A stretch of 64,000 nucleotides of DNA. It comes from Undaria pinnatifida. Its lineage: Eukaryota; Sar; Phaeophyceae; Laminariales; Alariaceae. The translations under genes and the position numbers were made by a program. Shown here one piece after another: positions 55,801-64,000 of the stretch; within the stretch, counting starts at the first letter, position 1; every line of letters starts with the position of its first letter. Location of the stretch: NCBI GenBank assembly GCA_012845835.1, contig JABAKD010000017.1, forward strand, positions 6,441,151 to 6,505,150. The letters are read 5' to 3'. The notes beneath the pieces were generated by a model, which saw only the letters and a program-made list of their open reading frames with translations, was not told where the DNA came from and searched no databases.

Positions 55801-56279
55801 AAGGGCCTAAAAAACGTAGGCAGCAGCAACGGTAGCGGTGGTAGCTTAATCGTCGTGAAGCAGCAGCAACAGGAATGATTCAGGGACGGAAGGAGGGAAC
55901 GGGGGGGGAGGACGGAGGGGTACTCATTTGTGGCTTGCCTTGGCCCTTTGACGATTGACCACGCGTCCCTTGAGAGACGGAGCACCGTCCCTACCCCTAC
56001 TAGAGACACCCTCAGTATTTCTGTCGCCACAGATTTGATCCCGCGCGAATTTCTGGCTGGCCAACGGAATCACTCGTTGTCGTCGGAATGATTGATCGGT
56101 CGGCGGCGACAGTGGTGGGTCAGAATAACCGAATATTTTCATACGAATAGGCGGGGTCAATGATGGGTCAACAGGACCGCTTACAGTCAACTTCCACTCG
56201 CACGAACAAGAACAAGAACAAGAACAAGAACAAGAACAAGAACGAGAAAAAGAACAACAACAACAACAACAACAGCAAG

Positions 56280-56322
<43 letters not shown>

Positions 56323-56763
56323 CCACCACCACCACCAACACCACCATGCCAAACACTACCACCGCCACGACCGTCACCACCGCTACCACCACCACCGACA
56401 CTACCACCACAGGCTCAACCACCGCCACCACACCCAAAAGTACCAGTGCTCACCTCAAGCGACGCAGTCGCCCACCCTTCACCCCCGCCCCACCCCCCCA
56501 CGGCGCCGCCCCCTCCCCTCCGCTCCATCTCCGCGCCTCCCGCCCCCCCCATGGCTTTCGGCAGGCTGAAAAACTTCGATACCCGAACCGAAAGCGATTC
56601 CGCCGCGTCAGCCCGCGCTTCCGCCCGCACCGAAGAATCAAGCGAAACTCGTACTCCATCACCCCCCGCGCGGAAAATGGGTTTGCGAAGAAACGATTTA
56701 GGTGGCGGGGGGTTGGGGGATGCCGGAGACCAGGCCCAGTTGTCCTCTCCGACGTCGAAGGCG
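31880..56763 (-). CDS. Large LRR and PH-like protein, STK11IP-like (about 17 exons)
   Basis: Proposed exons in coding order: 56763-56454, 56196-55939, 55806-55286, 54755-54658, 54139-53653, 53273-53127, 52288-52073, 51419-51176, 50701-49970, 48221-46821, 46422-45913, 45438-45349, 41897-41575, 40756-40645, 35692-34865, 33891-33487, 31993-31880. All phases agree, giving over 2,200 codons. An LRR domain (exons 3 to 8) is followed by Gly/Ala/Pro-rich linkers, then short hydrophobic beta-rich blocks suggestive of split PH-like domains. The layout of LRRs resembles LKB1/STK11-interacting protein, which binds the kinase LKB1 in animals and acts at endolysosomes. That name is an inference; nischarin-like or another LRR adaptor is possible. 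The start codon was not found. Confidence 0.75.
32000..32200 (-). repeat. About 60-bp tandem units upstream of the last LRR-gene exon
   Basis: TACCTGGATAAATGTATGTTGGTACAGGGG-like units occur at about 32039, 32091 and 32154, each followed by GAAAGGGCCGG-like text. They lie directly upstream of the last exon's acceptor on the - strand. Confidence 0.65.
32500..32860 (+). repeat. CAGCAG/CCAGCAG low-complexity tract
   Basis: Degenerate CAGCAGCCAGCAG and AGTAGCAACAG words fill about 360 bases in the last LRR-gene intron. On the - strand this gives a CTG-rich tract. No coding role, since the gene's phase is carried by flanking exons. Confidence 0.8.
34058..34215 (+). mobile_element. Family A element, left part
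   Basis: Starts GACTCATGCTACGATAGAG, followed by GGGCTCCTTCACCTGGAATC and GCCTAGGCCATGGGATTGG. The right TIR is lost or unrecognisable. Confidence 0.65.
35692..36180 (-). repeat. Tandem array carrying the acceptor of LRR-gene exon 15
   Basis: The true exon start (+ strand text GGCGATAGCCTGTGCACAGA, with TAGATACACAAA upstream) recurs at about 35780-35812 (GCTATAATAGCCTATGCGCGGATTGAAGCAC), 35865-35898 (GCGATCGCCGATGCGCAGATAGAAAC) and 35957-35990 (GGCGATAACTTGTTCACGGATTGATG). Period is about 90 bases. A fourth decayed copy may lie near 36080. The functional exon is the unit furthest downstream in the reading direction. Confidence 0.8.
36608..37390. repeat. Duplicated segment with CTG tracts, intronic
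   Basis: GTTGCTCTGCTCTGCTTGCCTGCTGCTGCTG (36612-36645) is repeated as GTTGCTCTGGCCTGCTTGCCTACTGCCGCTG at about 37307. A (CAG)n tract lies at 36991-37020. GTGCCGGTACGTGCCACCCCAAAATACCAG near 36782 is repeated near 37443. Confidence 0.65.
38415..38775. repeat. Family E pieces in opposite orientations
   Basis: GATCGGAGTATCACACACAGC with TTGCAAAGATGAG (38419-38455) and its inverse TAGGGTCGATACTCATGCTTG with GCGCAATACGCCGG (38722-38765) flank about 300 bases with no other recognised feature. The pair may mark one element with inverted ends. Confidence 0.5.
38877..39120 (-). mobile_element. Family C element, full inverted copy
   Basis: Reads on the - strand exactly like 20199-20445, including CCGGCGGATGGGGAAAAATA, ACGCTAGCTGGCGCACCC and GACCCGGCCTGTCCCCTG. 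An A-run (39118-39135) at the element's outer edge matches the T-run before the other copy, so the copied segment includes it. Confidence 0.85.
39475..40140 (-). mobile_element. Two inverted family A copies in tandem
   Basis: The first (about 39460-39697) ends CTCTACCGTAGCTAGACG. The second begins GACGCTTGCTACGATAGAGG at 39692 and ends CGTATCGTAGCACGCGTC near 40139. The second is swollen by AAAATATCAACCCC-type repeats (39735-39900). Both carry the reversed CCATGGC...AGGTA and GGAGCCCTGTCATTCAGAA boxes. Confidence 0.7.
40195..40483 (-). mobile_element. tRNA-derived SINE copy 2
   Basis: The - strand has the B-box GAGTTCGAGTCCC (about 40407-40420) and A-box GGTGGCGTATCAGG (about 40458-40472), then the SINE body in reverse: CGATTTTTCATCGA, CAATCCCACTGCTCG, a C-run and AAGCCGTGGTCACAGGTGTC. 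It is the best preserved head together with copy 4. It lies in the GC-AG intron between exons 14 and 15 of the LRR gene. Confidence 0.8.
41219..41545 (-). repeat. Interspersed family G, copy 2
   Basis: TCGGTTTCAGCTGCGAGTCTTG, GATGTACGGCTTGCTTCAGC, TTTGGGTATTCTTCCACCCC and CTTATGCGAGTTAATG occur in the reverse order of 4248-4525. Confidence 0.65.
42830..43140. repeat. 17-18-bp minisatellite, TAGGGATACCGCCTTA
   Basis: About a dozen units of TTATGTAGGGATACCGCC run in two blocks, each broken by GGTTTTCGGTCGCGACCAACGATTTTGACCG (42911-42940 and 43058-43085). The breaker itself is a higher-order repeat of about 145 bases. Confidence 0.9.
43840..44080 (+). mobile_element. Family A-like fragment
   Basis: GAGGCCATGGGAAAAAGTTCATCGGG, a T-run, then GTTCCTCAAGTAAGTTGCCTCAGAA and GGTACCGCTATCAAAGCAGGC follow family A order but are diverged. 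No left TIR is visible. Confidence 0.5.
44870..45125 (-). repeat. Interspersed family G, copy 3
   Basis: TTTCAGTTGTGAGTCTTCAAACGC, GACGACTTGCTTCAGCTGCG, GGGTATTGCTCCAATCCAGAG and GGTGAGTTAATG repeat the 41219 copy in the same orientation. It borders the trinucleotide tract at 45125. Confidence 0.65.
45118..45322 (+). repeat. (ACA/ACG/ACT)n trinucleotide tract
   Basis: About 200 bases of AAC, GAC and CTA triplets. It lies in the LRR-gene intron less than 30 bases from the donor of exon 45438-45349. The long Thr or Val frames here are artefacts of the repeat. Confidence 0.95.
48897..49110 (+). mobile_element. Family C element
   Basis: TCCTCCGGCGGACGGGGAAA, GAGCTCACCACACTCCG, TCGATTGAACTCAAATG, CAGCGCTAGCTACCGTATCC and AGCAGCGCAAGCTGCC, in family C order but more diverged than the 20199/38877 pair. 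Confidence 0.75.
49227..49708. mobile_element. Inverted pair of family A elements sharing a terminus
   Basis: The first copy (+) runs from GAAGCGTGCTACGATATAGG to about 49452. The second (-) starts GATCCGTGCTACGATAGAGG at about 49452 and ends CTCTATTGTAGCACGAGTC at 49708. The last 90 bases of the second match 18160-18255 almost base for base. Confidence 0.75.
51775..51930 (+). mobile_element. tRNA-derived SINE copy 3, 3' part
   Basis: TGCAAAATCGACGAGCAATGG, ATGCTGAACCCTATGCGCGA, a G-run and GACACCTGTGACCACGGCTT match the SINE body. The tRNA-like head is missing. It is followed by AGAAGTGACGATAAACACG. Confidence 0.7.
52310..52435 (+). repeat. (GGT)n tract at a splice acceptor
   Basis: About 35 GGT triplets. 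Read on the - strand they are (ACC)n ending about 20 bases before the acceptor of LRR-gene exon 52288-52073, so the satellite sits where the pyrimidine tract should be. Confidence 0.9.
55807..56763 (-). other. Upstream exons of the STK11IP-like gene, less certain
   Basis: Exon 56763-56454 is read as FDVGEDNWAWSPASPN...SLSVRVSKFFSLPKAMGG, with a strong donor GAG|GTGAGC. The acceptor could instead be near 56790. Exon 56196-55939 gives WKLTVSGPVDPSLTPPIRMK and ends AAG|GCAAGC, a GC donor. A normal GT nearby would bring in an in-frame TGA. No start ATG is evident, so at least one further upstream exon is expected. Confidence 0.5.
56205..56345 (+). repeat. (AAGAAC)n and (AAC)n tract at a splice acceptor
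   Basis: On the - strand this reads (GTT)n then (GTTCTT)n and ends directly at the acceptor GTGCGAG of exon 56196-55939. It fills nearly the whole intron. Confidence 0.9.
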
Positions 56764-59700
56764 CTGGGGTCGTCGCCCACCCCAAGCCCACTAGTTTTTT
56801 TACCGTTGGCCGTTGGGAGTAAGGGGTGGGGGTGGTGGTGGGGGTGAGGGGAAGGGCTGGTCCACAACCCCGCAAGATATATCTATCATGCGGAAGGATG
56901 TACGATGCGGCAAGATTCATGACGAAGCAGGATCTACGATGCGACAGGATCTACGATGCGGAGAAACCTACGATGTGGCAGGGTCTACAGTGCGGCAGGT
57001 TGCAGCAGCCGGGCAAGACGGTTTCAAGTATTGTCCTGAGGTGACGTGACAACACACGGCGTGTTCATCCCTTCACATTCGCTCACATTAACCCCTGTGA
57101 GAAATCAAGGTGGAACATGTTGGAAAGAAGTGACGATTACGGCATCGATCACACGTACCACCCCGGGCTGCTGGGGTATAGCATGTTCCCGGTTTTCAAC
57201 AGAGAGGAGGCGACGGCACGGGCGCATCATGGATAGCTGTATGGATACTGCTGCACGCTGTCCCTAGTGGATTGAGTTGATGGCCACTCTCGTTTCATTT
57301 TTTGCGCTGTACGGGTCCCAAGAGGGTTCATCCTCGCTAGACCAGGTACATCGACCAAACCAAAAACGACACGAGTAGACGTATTAGCTGTCTAGAAAGT
57401 GCGAGCCCGCAGCAGTACGAGTACTGCTGTAGCATGATGTGCTCGCGTCGTTCATGGCAACTGCGTAAATCTCTGGCAATGTGTAGTACGAACACTTCTA
57501 TGAAAAAAGGATGGCATCCGGCGACGCAAAATCAACTCGCCCGCAACAAAAAAGCCGCCACATCTTGGTAGTTGGTAACTTTCCGGGACAGTACAGTCTC
57601 ATCTCAGGCCACTGTTTGCGGTACCCCGAGCTGGGTCGTAGATCTTACTTAGGATACATGTACCAAACCATACTTCCACACATGCCTGGGGATACAGCAC
57701 TTCGAAATCAGGCCGGGATTAACAGCAAGATATCTTGTACCGGTAAGAAATTTCGCAAGTCGTCATTCTGATTTAGTGCCGAACGCACCCACGCTCAAAC
57801 AAGAAACCCCGCCTGGACCAGCCCTACTATTTCTCACGTTACCTGTAGACTACTGCTGTATCCGTGTTTAGATGTGGAACGGTGTCATACATCACATATG
57901 AAACCCAGCCTCGACCAGCCAGCCCCCTTATCGCTTACCTGTACTGCTGTGTGTTTTCACGTTAACCTGAAATTCCACCCATCTACGTCCAGTACAACCA
58001 GTGTCCGACCAGTGTCCGTGCTGATGCCTCATAAGAGAGGCGAGCTTTTTGCGGTCACGAACTACGAGGCAGGGGTGTACCTGGTACATTGCATATACAG
58101 CACGGTGATTCGGCCATGCAATACCAACCTCATCAATGAGCACAGGGGCAAGAAACAAAAAACACTGTATGCAAGCCAGCACACACACCATTTGCAGCAA
58201 AAAAAACCTTGCTGCTGTACGCTGTACTGATGTATACCCATGGTACGAGATGTAAAGTACCAGGTATGAAAATACGTGGAAGTGTGGTGAGCTTAAGCTT
58301 TACTTTTCCCCATCGGCCGGAGGATATATATGAAAAAAAAGGTATCATATTATCGACTAAGAAAGCCATCATGGATCAGGATCAGCTCTTCTGGATTCTT
58401 ACCGGTACTGCTGTACCCGCAATATGGTTGCTGTAACGTACCCGTAGCAGCAACTAAGAAGCTCAGCCTGGAGCAGCCCTCCTGCTTCTTAGCTGTATGA
58501 TACTGCTGCTGCAACCGTGGTATGCGGCATAATTAGCTTAAGGCCCAAACAGAGAGGACGAAAATGGTGAGGCTCCCAGCTCTCATCATATTGACGAAAG
58601 AGCTGAGAAATGGTGGAAAACAAGGAAGCACCATTGTCCCCGAGCAGCTGTCGGCGAGGCCTCGCGGGAGGAGGTTCGACAGCAGAGCTGAGGGCGCCAA
58701 GGGCTACTGGTGCGCTGTGCCTTTGGGAGGCGTAGGTGTTGCTCGAGACTGACAGCTGGAAGGAAGCCAGCTCAGCAGCATTCAGAAAAGACAAACATCA
58801 ATGACGCCGACATAGTATATGGACTTAAATATAATGACGGTTATATTGTTAAAATACGTGATAACGGTCCTTAAATGTACTCCAAAGGGGCACGATTTAC
58901 GATGTATCCGAGGTATCGTAAGCCTATGTACCCTCGGTCAGCAAACAGGAGAAACACTCCGTGGTTGCGCAATATATCGAACATACGGTCGCCAAGCCAA
59001 GGCACCCACCTGCTGCACAAGGAGGTGTACATCCCCCCCACGAAAAGCTTCGCACCCGTCACTAACGATGGTGCTGCCTAGAAGCTGCGCCGGTGCTGTT
59101 GTTGGTTCCAAGCGGGAGCAATCAGAATCAATCCACCGCAAAAATTGTTGGGTGTGCAACTTGACAGCAATATCCCTCTCGGGCAGGCCTCGGTTCTTGC
59201 TGATGGCACAACAACTGGACCAGCATCTCTCCACCTATACTACTGTGGTGTTGTCAACTCTGCATCCGGTTCCATCGCGTCGTCAAGGCAGCACACCGGG
59301 CAGAGCACGGAACAGCGCGGCACCTGGGACCCGATTCTGGCATGGTTGGAAAAGTGGCATTTCTATCCCCTGCCAAAACACGCACTCCGGAGTATGTGGA
59401 ACATCCACGTAAGATTTTTGCGTTTTCAGATTGAAAAATCCAAGATTCGCTATGTTATCGGCGCGAGCGTGGATTCACCACGAAAACACTGCTGTGTTGA
59501 TCTGTTTTCCAAAGGTGCTGATACCAGTACTATTATTGGTGCAAAGCAGTAGTACAACCTGGCTGGCTAGAGTCACACCGGTGCCTCGAGCTCAAGATGA
59601 AACCCAACGTAGCCCAGCGGTACCATTGCTCGACGTTGAGATGACCGGGATGCCCTACGTAAGTTTCACCCGTACGGTAACGACACGTAACAACACACCG

Positions 59701-59889
59701 GTACTGACATCTTCAGTGCCATCCTGAGGCTGACATGAGCTATCATCAATAGTTGTCCGTACATACTTTTGAACCAGGGAGGTGCAGGGTTTACAGTAGA
59801 GTGCGGATGTTCCCCGTCAGCGTACTGCAGTGTGTGATGTGTTGGGGATGTATTGCTGCGCCCTTTTTTCCTTTTTTTCACACACTTCT

Positions 59890-60200
59890 ACTCTCCAGCT
59901 TCTTCTGGACAAGCCGTGATCACAGGTGTCTCCCCCCCCCCCCCCCCCCCCGGTTCTTGCCTTCAATTTTTATAGCGCATAGGGTTCAGCAATCCCACTG
60001 CTTGTCGATTTTTCATCGAGTGTCGCTAACTCACGCTCTCGCGCTACTCGCAAGTCAATTTGTGCACAAGAAAAAGTCCCTCCGAATTTATACGAGTAGA
60101 CTACTCGTACTCGTATGCACTCGGTGGGACTCGAACTCACGAAACTGACCTATACCACCAGGCTCGAGGATAACCTGATACGCCACCGGGGCGACCGCCT
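59890..60200 (-). mobile_element. tRNA-derived SINE copy 4
   Basis: The - strand has A-box GGTGGCGTATCAGG, B-box GAGTTCGAGTCCC and the body CACTCGATGAAAAATCGAC, GGGATTGCTGAACCCTATG, a G-run and CTGTGATCACGGCTTGTCC. The two halves of the head are intact enough to fold a tRNA-like D and T arm. It probably ends near the AAAAAAGG at 59868. Confidence 0.8.
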
Positions 60201-60369
60201 ATATACAAGCATAACAGCAAACCGGATAGCTGGTGATAAAAAACTGTAAACCCTGATCTGCATTGCGCGGTAGGGACAAGCAGTATGTGTATGTGACAGT
60301 GATTGGTTGCTTGCCGATCCAGCGAATTTCGCATGCTCGCACCCAGCGTGGCGCAAACCTGTCCCCACG

Positions 60370-60373
60370 CCCT

Positions 60374-60406
<33 letters not shown>

Positions 60407-60442
60407 AGCAGCAGCAACAGCAGCAGCAACAGCAGCAGCATC
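60370..60442 (+). repeat. CAG/CAACAG tract
   Basis: About 24 CAG or CAA triplets (AGCAGCAGCAACAGCAGC). Not linked to a supported exon. Confidence 0.9.
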
Positions 60443-61899
60443 GCTTGCCCCTGCACAATAACTGTTGATGTAATCCGCACGCACGTGCGCTTGGCAGGAG
60501 GAAGTCAGCTCCGCGATTTGATCATGTCCCGGCACAAATCCGTACGACAGAAAATTGCCCCAGAGCCGTCAATACAGCTTCGGCCAAAGGGCTACTACAC
60601 AGCAGAAGGGCTGCTGCAGTAATAAGCCCTCGTGTAATGGAATATGCGCCAACGGCTGCTGTAAAGCATTTTTCATAGTGATCGAGCGTCAAGACTGCAG
60701 AGTGGGTGAAAAAACGAAAAATCCACAACATAACCCCTCAAGAGCGTGGCAACCTCTTGCGAGTACAGTGTCTCATGGTTATATTCTGAACCATACACCG
60801 AACGTTTGGACACGTAACGGCACGCCACGGAAAGGCATCGGGGTTGGGGGTGCAGTTACCATGCATGGCCGTAATCCTCGCATCCATGCAATGCCGGGAC
60901 GCCACGATGTGCGGCCAAAACCGGCCAGGAAAAATGTTCTAAATCCCTTTGGACACTCAGAAGCAGTGACAAAAAAAATGTCGAACGTGATCCTCGACAT
61001 ACATACGGTGTAAGAGCGCCGCGCATGTACTTTGTAGTGTCATGCAGTACACGTGCTGTCCAACTCCTTCACAGCGTGTTGAAGTTCAGGTACTAGACTA
61101 CATACGTGATCATATTGCTCAGGTCTAGGTACATAGGTCTATACCCCTTCCTAGAGTTTCCGTGGCGCTAATCTCGGGGTTGGGATTCGGTCCTACCTGT
61201 ACGTGAGATACCCTGCCCCAACAGCCCGGGTCGCTCGGTACGGCCGACGATGAATCGTCACTTTTGCTAACCTTTTTTCCCCTGTAAAGCTCGAAACGGA
61301 TTAACATGTCAACTCAAAACCCAGTTCGTACTACTTCCGCTGCTACGGGGGTACCCGCCGTGATCAAAAACCAACAACAGCGTCACAAATCGAGGACCTT
61401 GGAAAAACCTGTACCAGACAGTAGGTTGTCGAGCGTTGCCAAAGCATCGCCCTTGGATAGTGGGAGTCAAGACAATGCTCGTTTTCTTTCAGTCTTTGTC
61501 GCACGGAAACGGGGCAGAGCAACTGCTGCACGCACGGTAGGCACACCACATCATAGATGAACATCACCCGTCCAAATAGTATACGCAAAAATAATACCGT
61601 ACACGTCTCTGCGTATATACATACGCACGCGGAAAAAACGAGCGCGCACCAACTAGTCCACGGCATGGAACTCCAATCGGTGCACTCAAAATTGCGACAA
61701 AAAAATGCCGCGATCTAACTTCCCGCGTTCTACTTCAGGCCAAAAACAGCTATTAATATAGCTCTAACTCGTACACGCAAGAAGAGCTAATTCGTGGCAA
61801 TAAGGACAAAATTGCAGCCGTTGTCAGCCTCTACCATCGATGGCAACCGCCTATCCAGCACCTATCCAGTGCAAGGCTAACACTTAAACAGGACCTACA

Positions 61900-62400
61900 G
61901 TAGGTGACGCTAGGCTAGCACAGCACCAGAGCCAACGCGCCGGCACCACGCCAGCGCCACACCAGCAACAAGCTAGCAGCAAGCCAATCAAAATGTCTGG
62001 CCAGCACTACGCCAACATCTACATAGTTATGGCCTAATAAGAACCTAGTCAGAAAGCCAGGCAACGTCCAGGCAACGTCTAGATAACGGCTTCTCAACGT
62101 CTAGACACGACTAGCAAAACCACCCAGCCGCTACTAGCCGCCACAAAGCTAGCACCGCACCGATCCAACATCTGGCCTGGGCCGAACACGCTAGTCAGAA
62201 GCCTAGCCAACATCTAGCCACGGCCTGACTAGCACTTGGCCAGAAACCCATACAACGCCTACGTCTAGACAGCGTCTGGACAACGCCTAGAGAGCGTCTA
62301 GGGAACGCCTAGAGAGCGTCTAGGGAACGCCTAGACAGCGCCTAGATAGCTTCTACACAGCGTCCAGACGGTGTCTAGCCAGCGCCTTGCAAAGCACCTG
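61900..62400. repeat. Degenerate GCCTAGACAGCGTCTAG repeats
   Basis: Words such as GCCTAGAGAGCGTCTAGGGA and AACGTCTAGACA recur with about 16 to 20-base spacing, densest at 62230-62370, thinning on both sides. Many contain a CTAGA...TCTAG inverted match. Confidence 0.75.
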
Positions 62401-63440
62401 GCCAATACTAAGCCAGCACGAAGATAACACCTCCTCGACAAAACCGAGTCACACATCAAGCCGGGGCCGAAGGCGCATCCAGCCAGAAACCAAGCCAAGG
62501 TCTAACCAGGGTGTACGGAATCGCCCTCGAGAGCCTGCAAAGGCCTGAAAGGGGATAAGTGTGTTTCCCAGGCATCTTGTTATAAAGATCTAACAAGCAC
62601 CTACAGTAGCCAGAACCTAGCACGTCTAACCGACGACGAGACAACACCCGAACACCTGGCCAACAACAAGCCGCCACATAACTAGCATATCGGCAGGACC
62701 GAGGCAAACACCTAGCGAGCAGCCAGCGATAAACACCACAACGCTAACATAGCGCTCACAACCAACCACTAGTCAACCAACAAAACAGTAGCACACATCA
62801 GGCCACCAACTATACGCTAATTCTAAGTCAACACAAAGCCAGAACCCACGCAGCACCTTTTAGCCAGATCAGTAACCGGAGTCGGCGGCATTCGACACGT
62901 CGTCCACAATCCTGCGGGTAATGGAGGCGAGGGAGAGAGGGAACGAAAGGCGACCGAGGAGGTTTTGTCACGAAAGGCTCTCGTCCAGCGCTTACACATA
63001 TCACGATCTAGATCGTCTACATTATCTAGATCCTATGCCGGCCGTTATGATGAGGTGTGAAGGCTCTGTGTATTGCACATCAAACGAAGCATGCCTAGAT
63101 CATTCAGATCAACGTCATCTATAGGCCACGCAGATCAAATAGGCCAGGAAAAAATGTTCCCTGAAGGACATTCATCATGAACACGAGTCTGGTATCTTCG
63201 GCGTGTAAAAGCTTTGCCTCGTCGGCGGGACGGAGCTAAGGCGTCGACCAAGCACATCGCAAGGACAGGACGCGACAGCCAAAGCGGCTGTTTCGGGGGA
63301 TACACCAAGCAACGAACAGGACGCGACAGCAGAAGCGGTAGTTTTTTGTTTTTCGCCAGTCGGCGAGTGATGCCACATTACAATGACATGGTATTATATA
63401 TTTGGCAAGTGATACGGGATGGTATACCGCAGCCCTTAGT

Positions 63441-63959
63441 GACCCCCTTGCGATAGAGGTGGCACTTTTAGCATTGCTATTTTTGTTTCTGAACGATTGG
63501 GCTACTTAAGAGCCATTCCACGGTAGGGTTGCAGCAGAAAGTACATGAGCTCCTCACATGAGGAAGTCAATATCTCACCCGAAAAATGACTTCGAAGGCA
63601 TTCTCGTTCGCACAACCCGACTAAGCTTCTATGCCTTCATATGCCTTAAAAAAATATGCACTATCGTGAAACTACTCCATTGACCGGCAGTTCCTCAAAT
63701 GAGGAGCTCAATTGCTTAGGGACTTTTTGGCGCAAAAAAGTGCAACCCCTACCGTGGGATGACTCTAAACTCAAAATTGTCGGAATGCCATTCTTAATTT
63801 TTCAATATTAGATGTCTTTACACCTAGGGCATAGGTTTGCCAATCGGTTTGCATTTTCAATTTACTCCAAACCAATGTTTGGGTGAGGTATAGAGCTCCC
63901 CTCAATAGGTTAAGAGCCTCGGAAAACAAAAAGGTACACCTCTACTGTAGCATGTGTCC
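63441..63959 (+). mobile_element. Family A element with family B nested inside, second case
   Basis: The left end is GACCCCCTTGCGATAGAGG and the right end CTCTACTGTAGCATGTGTC. Family B occupies 63510-63765 (GAGCCATTCCACGGTAG ... CCGTGGGATGACTC) and is inserted in the CTTAACCCAAAATCG box. TAA flanks B on both sides (63507-63509 and 63766-63768). Confidence 0.88.
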
Positions 63960-64000
63960 ACCGCGTTACTGCGTTGAACGCATTACTTCATGCGCGTATT

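Larger units (their letters stand above)
51176..55806 (-). other. LRR-domain exons of the STK11IP-like gene
   Basis: Exon 55806-55286 is Gly/Arg-rich and ends with SRGVTALLVQR. Exon 54755-54658 gives AFSSLQDLRLDGVPLEYVQ. Exon 54139-53653 starts GIFALRLQLKSLRFGAAPLV, then a long acidic and Gly insert, ending LKLRLG...WSLLDVLR. Exon 53273-53127 gives LRLLPRVRRLSLAHNRLSTV and CASLEELDLSFNNL. Exon 52288-52073 gives VLGNLRSLNLEGNRISSTSG, FSLEEIYLCRNRIRGLEEA and LPLLRRVTLEGNPLEAE. Exon 51419-51176 gives ERKKYRVSVLTLLYQ...IELDGRLPSRKEL, the usual LRR cap. Repeats of LxxLxLxxNxI type are plain to see. Confidence 0.85.
56880..64000. other. Repeat-rich region without supported genes
   Basis: Short frames at 57511-57771, 58819-59552 and 61306-61560 show no domain that I recognise, and several share DNA with frames on the other strand. 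The region contains a short inverted family C piece (58255-58330), a SINE (59890-60200), CAG tracts, CTAG-rich degenerate repeats (61900-62400), and a family A element with nested B (63441-63959). The promoter of the LRR gene may lie at its left end, but I cannot see it. Confidence 0.5.

Noticed and set aside
58819-59552. Possible transposase or hypothetical protein in overlapping + frames
   Set aside because: No catalytic motif or domain is recognisable, frames change several times, and no splice sites join them convincingly.

Overview
The window looks like a nuclear chromosome segment from a multicellular or large-genome stramenopile, most likely a brown alga. The sequence shows mixed GC content, many spliceosomal introns of 0.1 to 5 kb, proline/glycine/alanine-rich low-complexity coding stretches, dense short interspersed repeats, and a chromodomain-type LTR-retrotransposon remnant. 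I see no bacterial operons, Shine-Dalgarno sites or CRISPR. The taxon is an inference.

Two large split genes converge. On the + strand (1191 to 24097), fifteen exons give a COG2-like protein, the Golgi tethering subunit COG2. The reading phase carries through every splice junction except in exon 8, where a poly-G tract puts the two halves in different frames. The first coding exon was not found. On the - strand (about 56763 down to 31880), about seventeen exons with consistent phases encode a very large protein. It has a leucine-rich-repeat domain that best fits the LKB1/STK11-interacting-protein type, long Gly/Ala/Pro-rich linkers, and what look like split PH-like beta segments, ending at a TAG at 31880. 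The two genes are not expected to act in one pathway, although both have plausible endomembrane roles.

The remaining sequence is introns and intergenic DNA full of repeats: two TIR families of MITE type (called A and B here) with B nested in A twice, a third family (C) with a near-identical inverted pair, a tRNA-derived SINE in four places, at least three other interspersed families, an antisense gag-protease-chromodomain fragment in a COG2 intron, and many micro- and minisatellites. Regions 24.1 to 31.8 kb and 57 to 64 kb contain no gene that I can support.

The most unusual signal is that many introns of both genes are largely decayed tandem arrays whose repeat unit includes a splice site and the adjoining exon edge. 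The functional exon sits at one end of the array. A diverged copy of the COG2 terminal exon also lies about 1.3 kb beyond its stop codon. In addition, three introns appear to use GC-AG boundaries.
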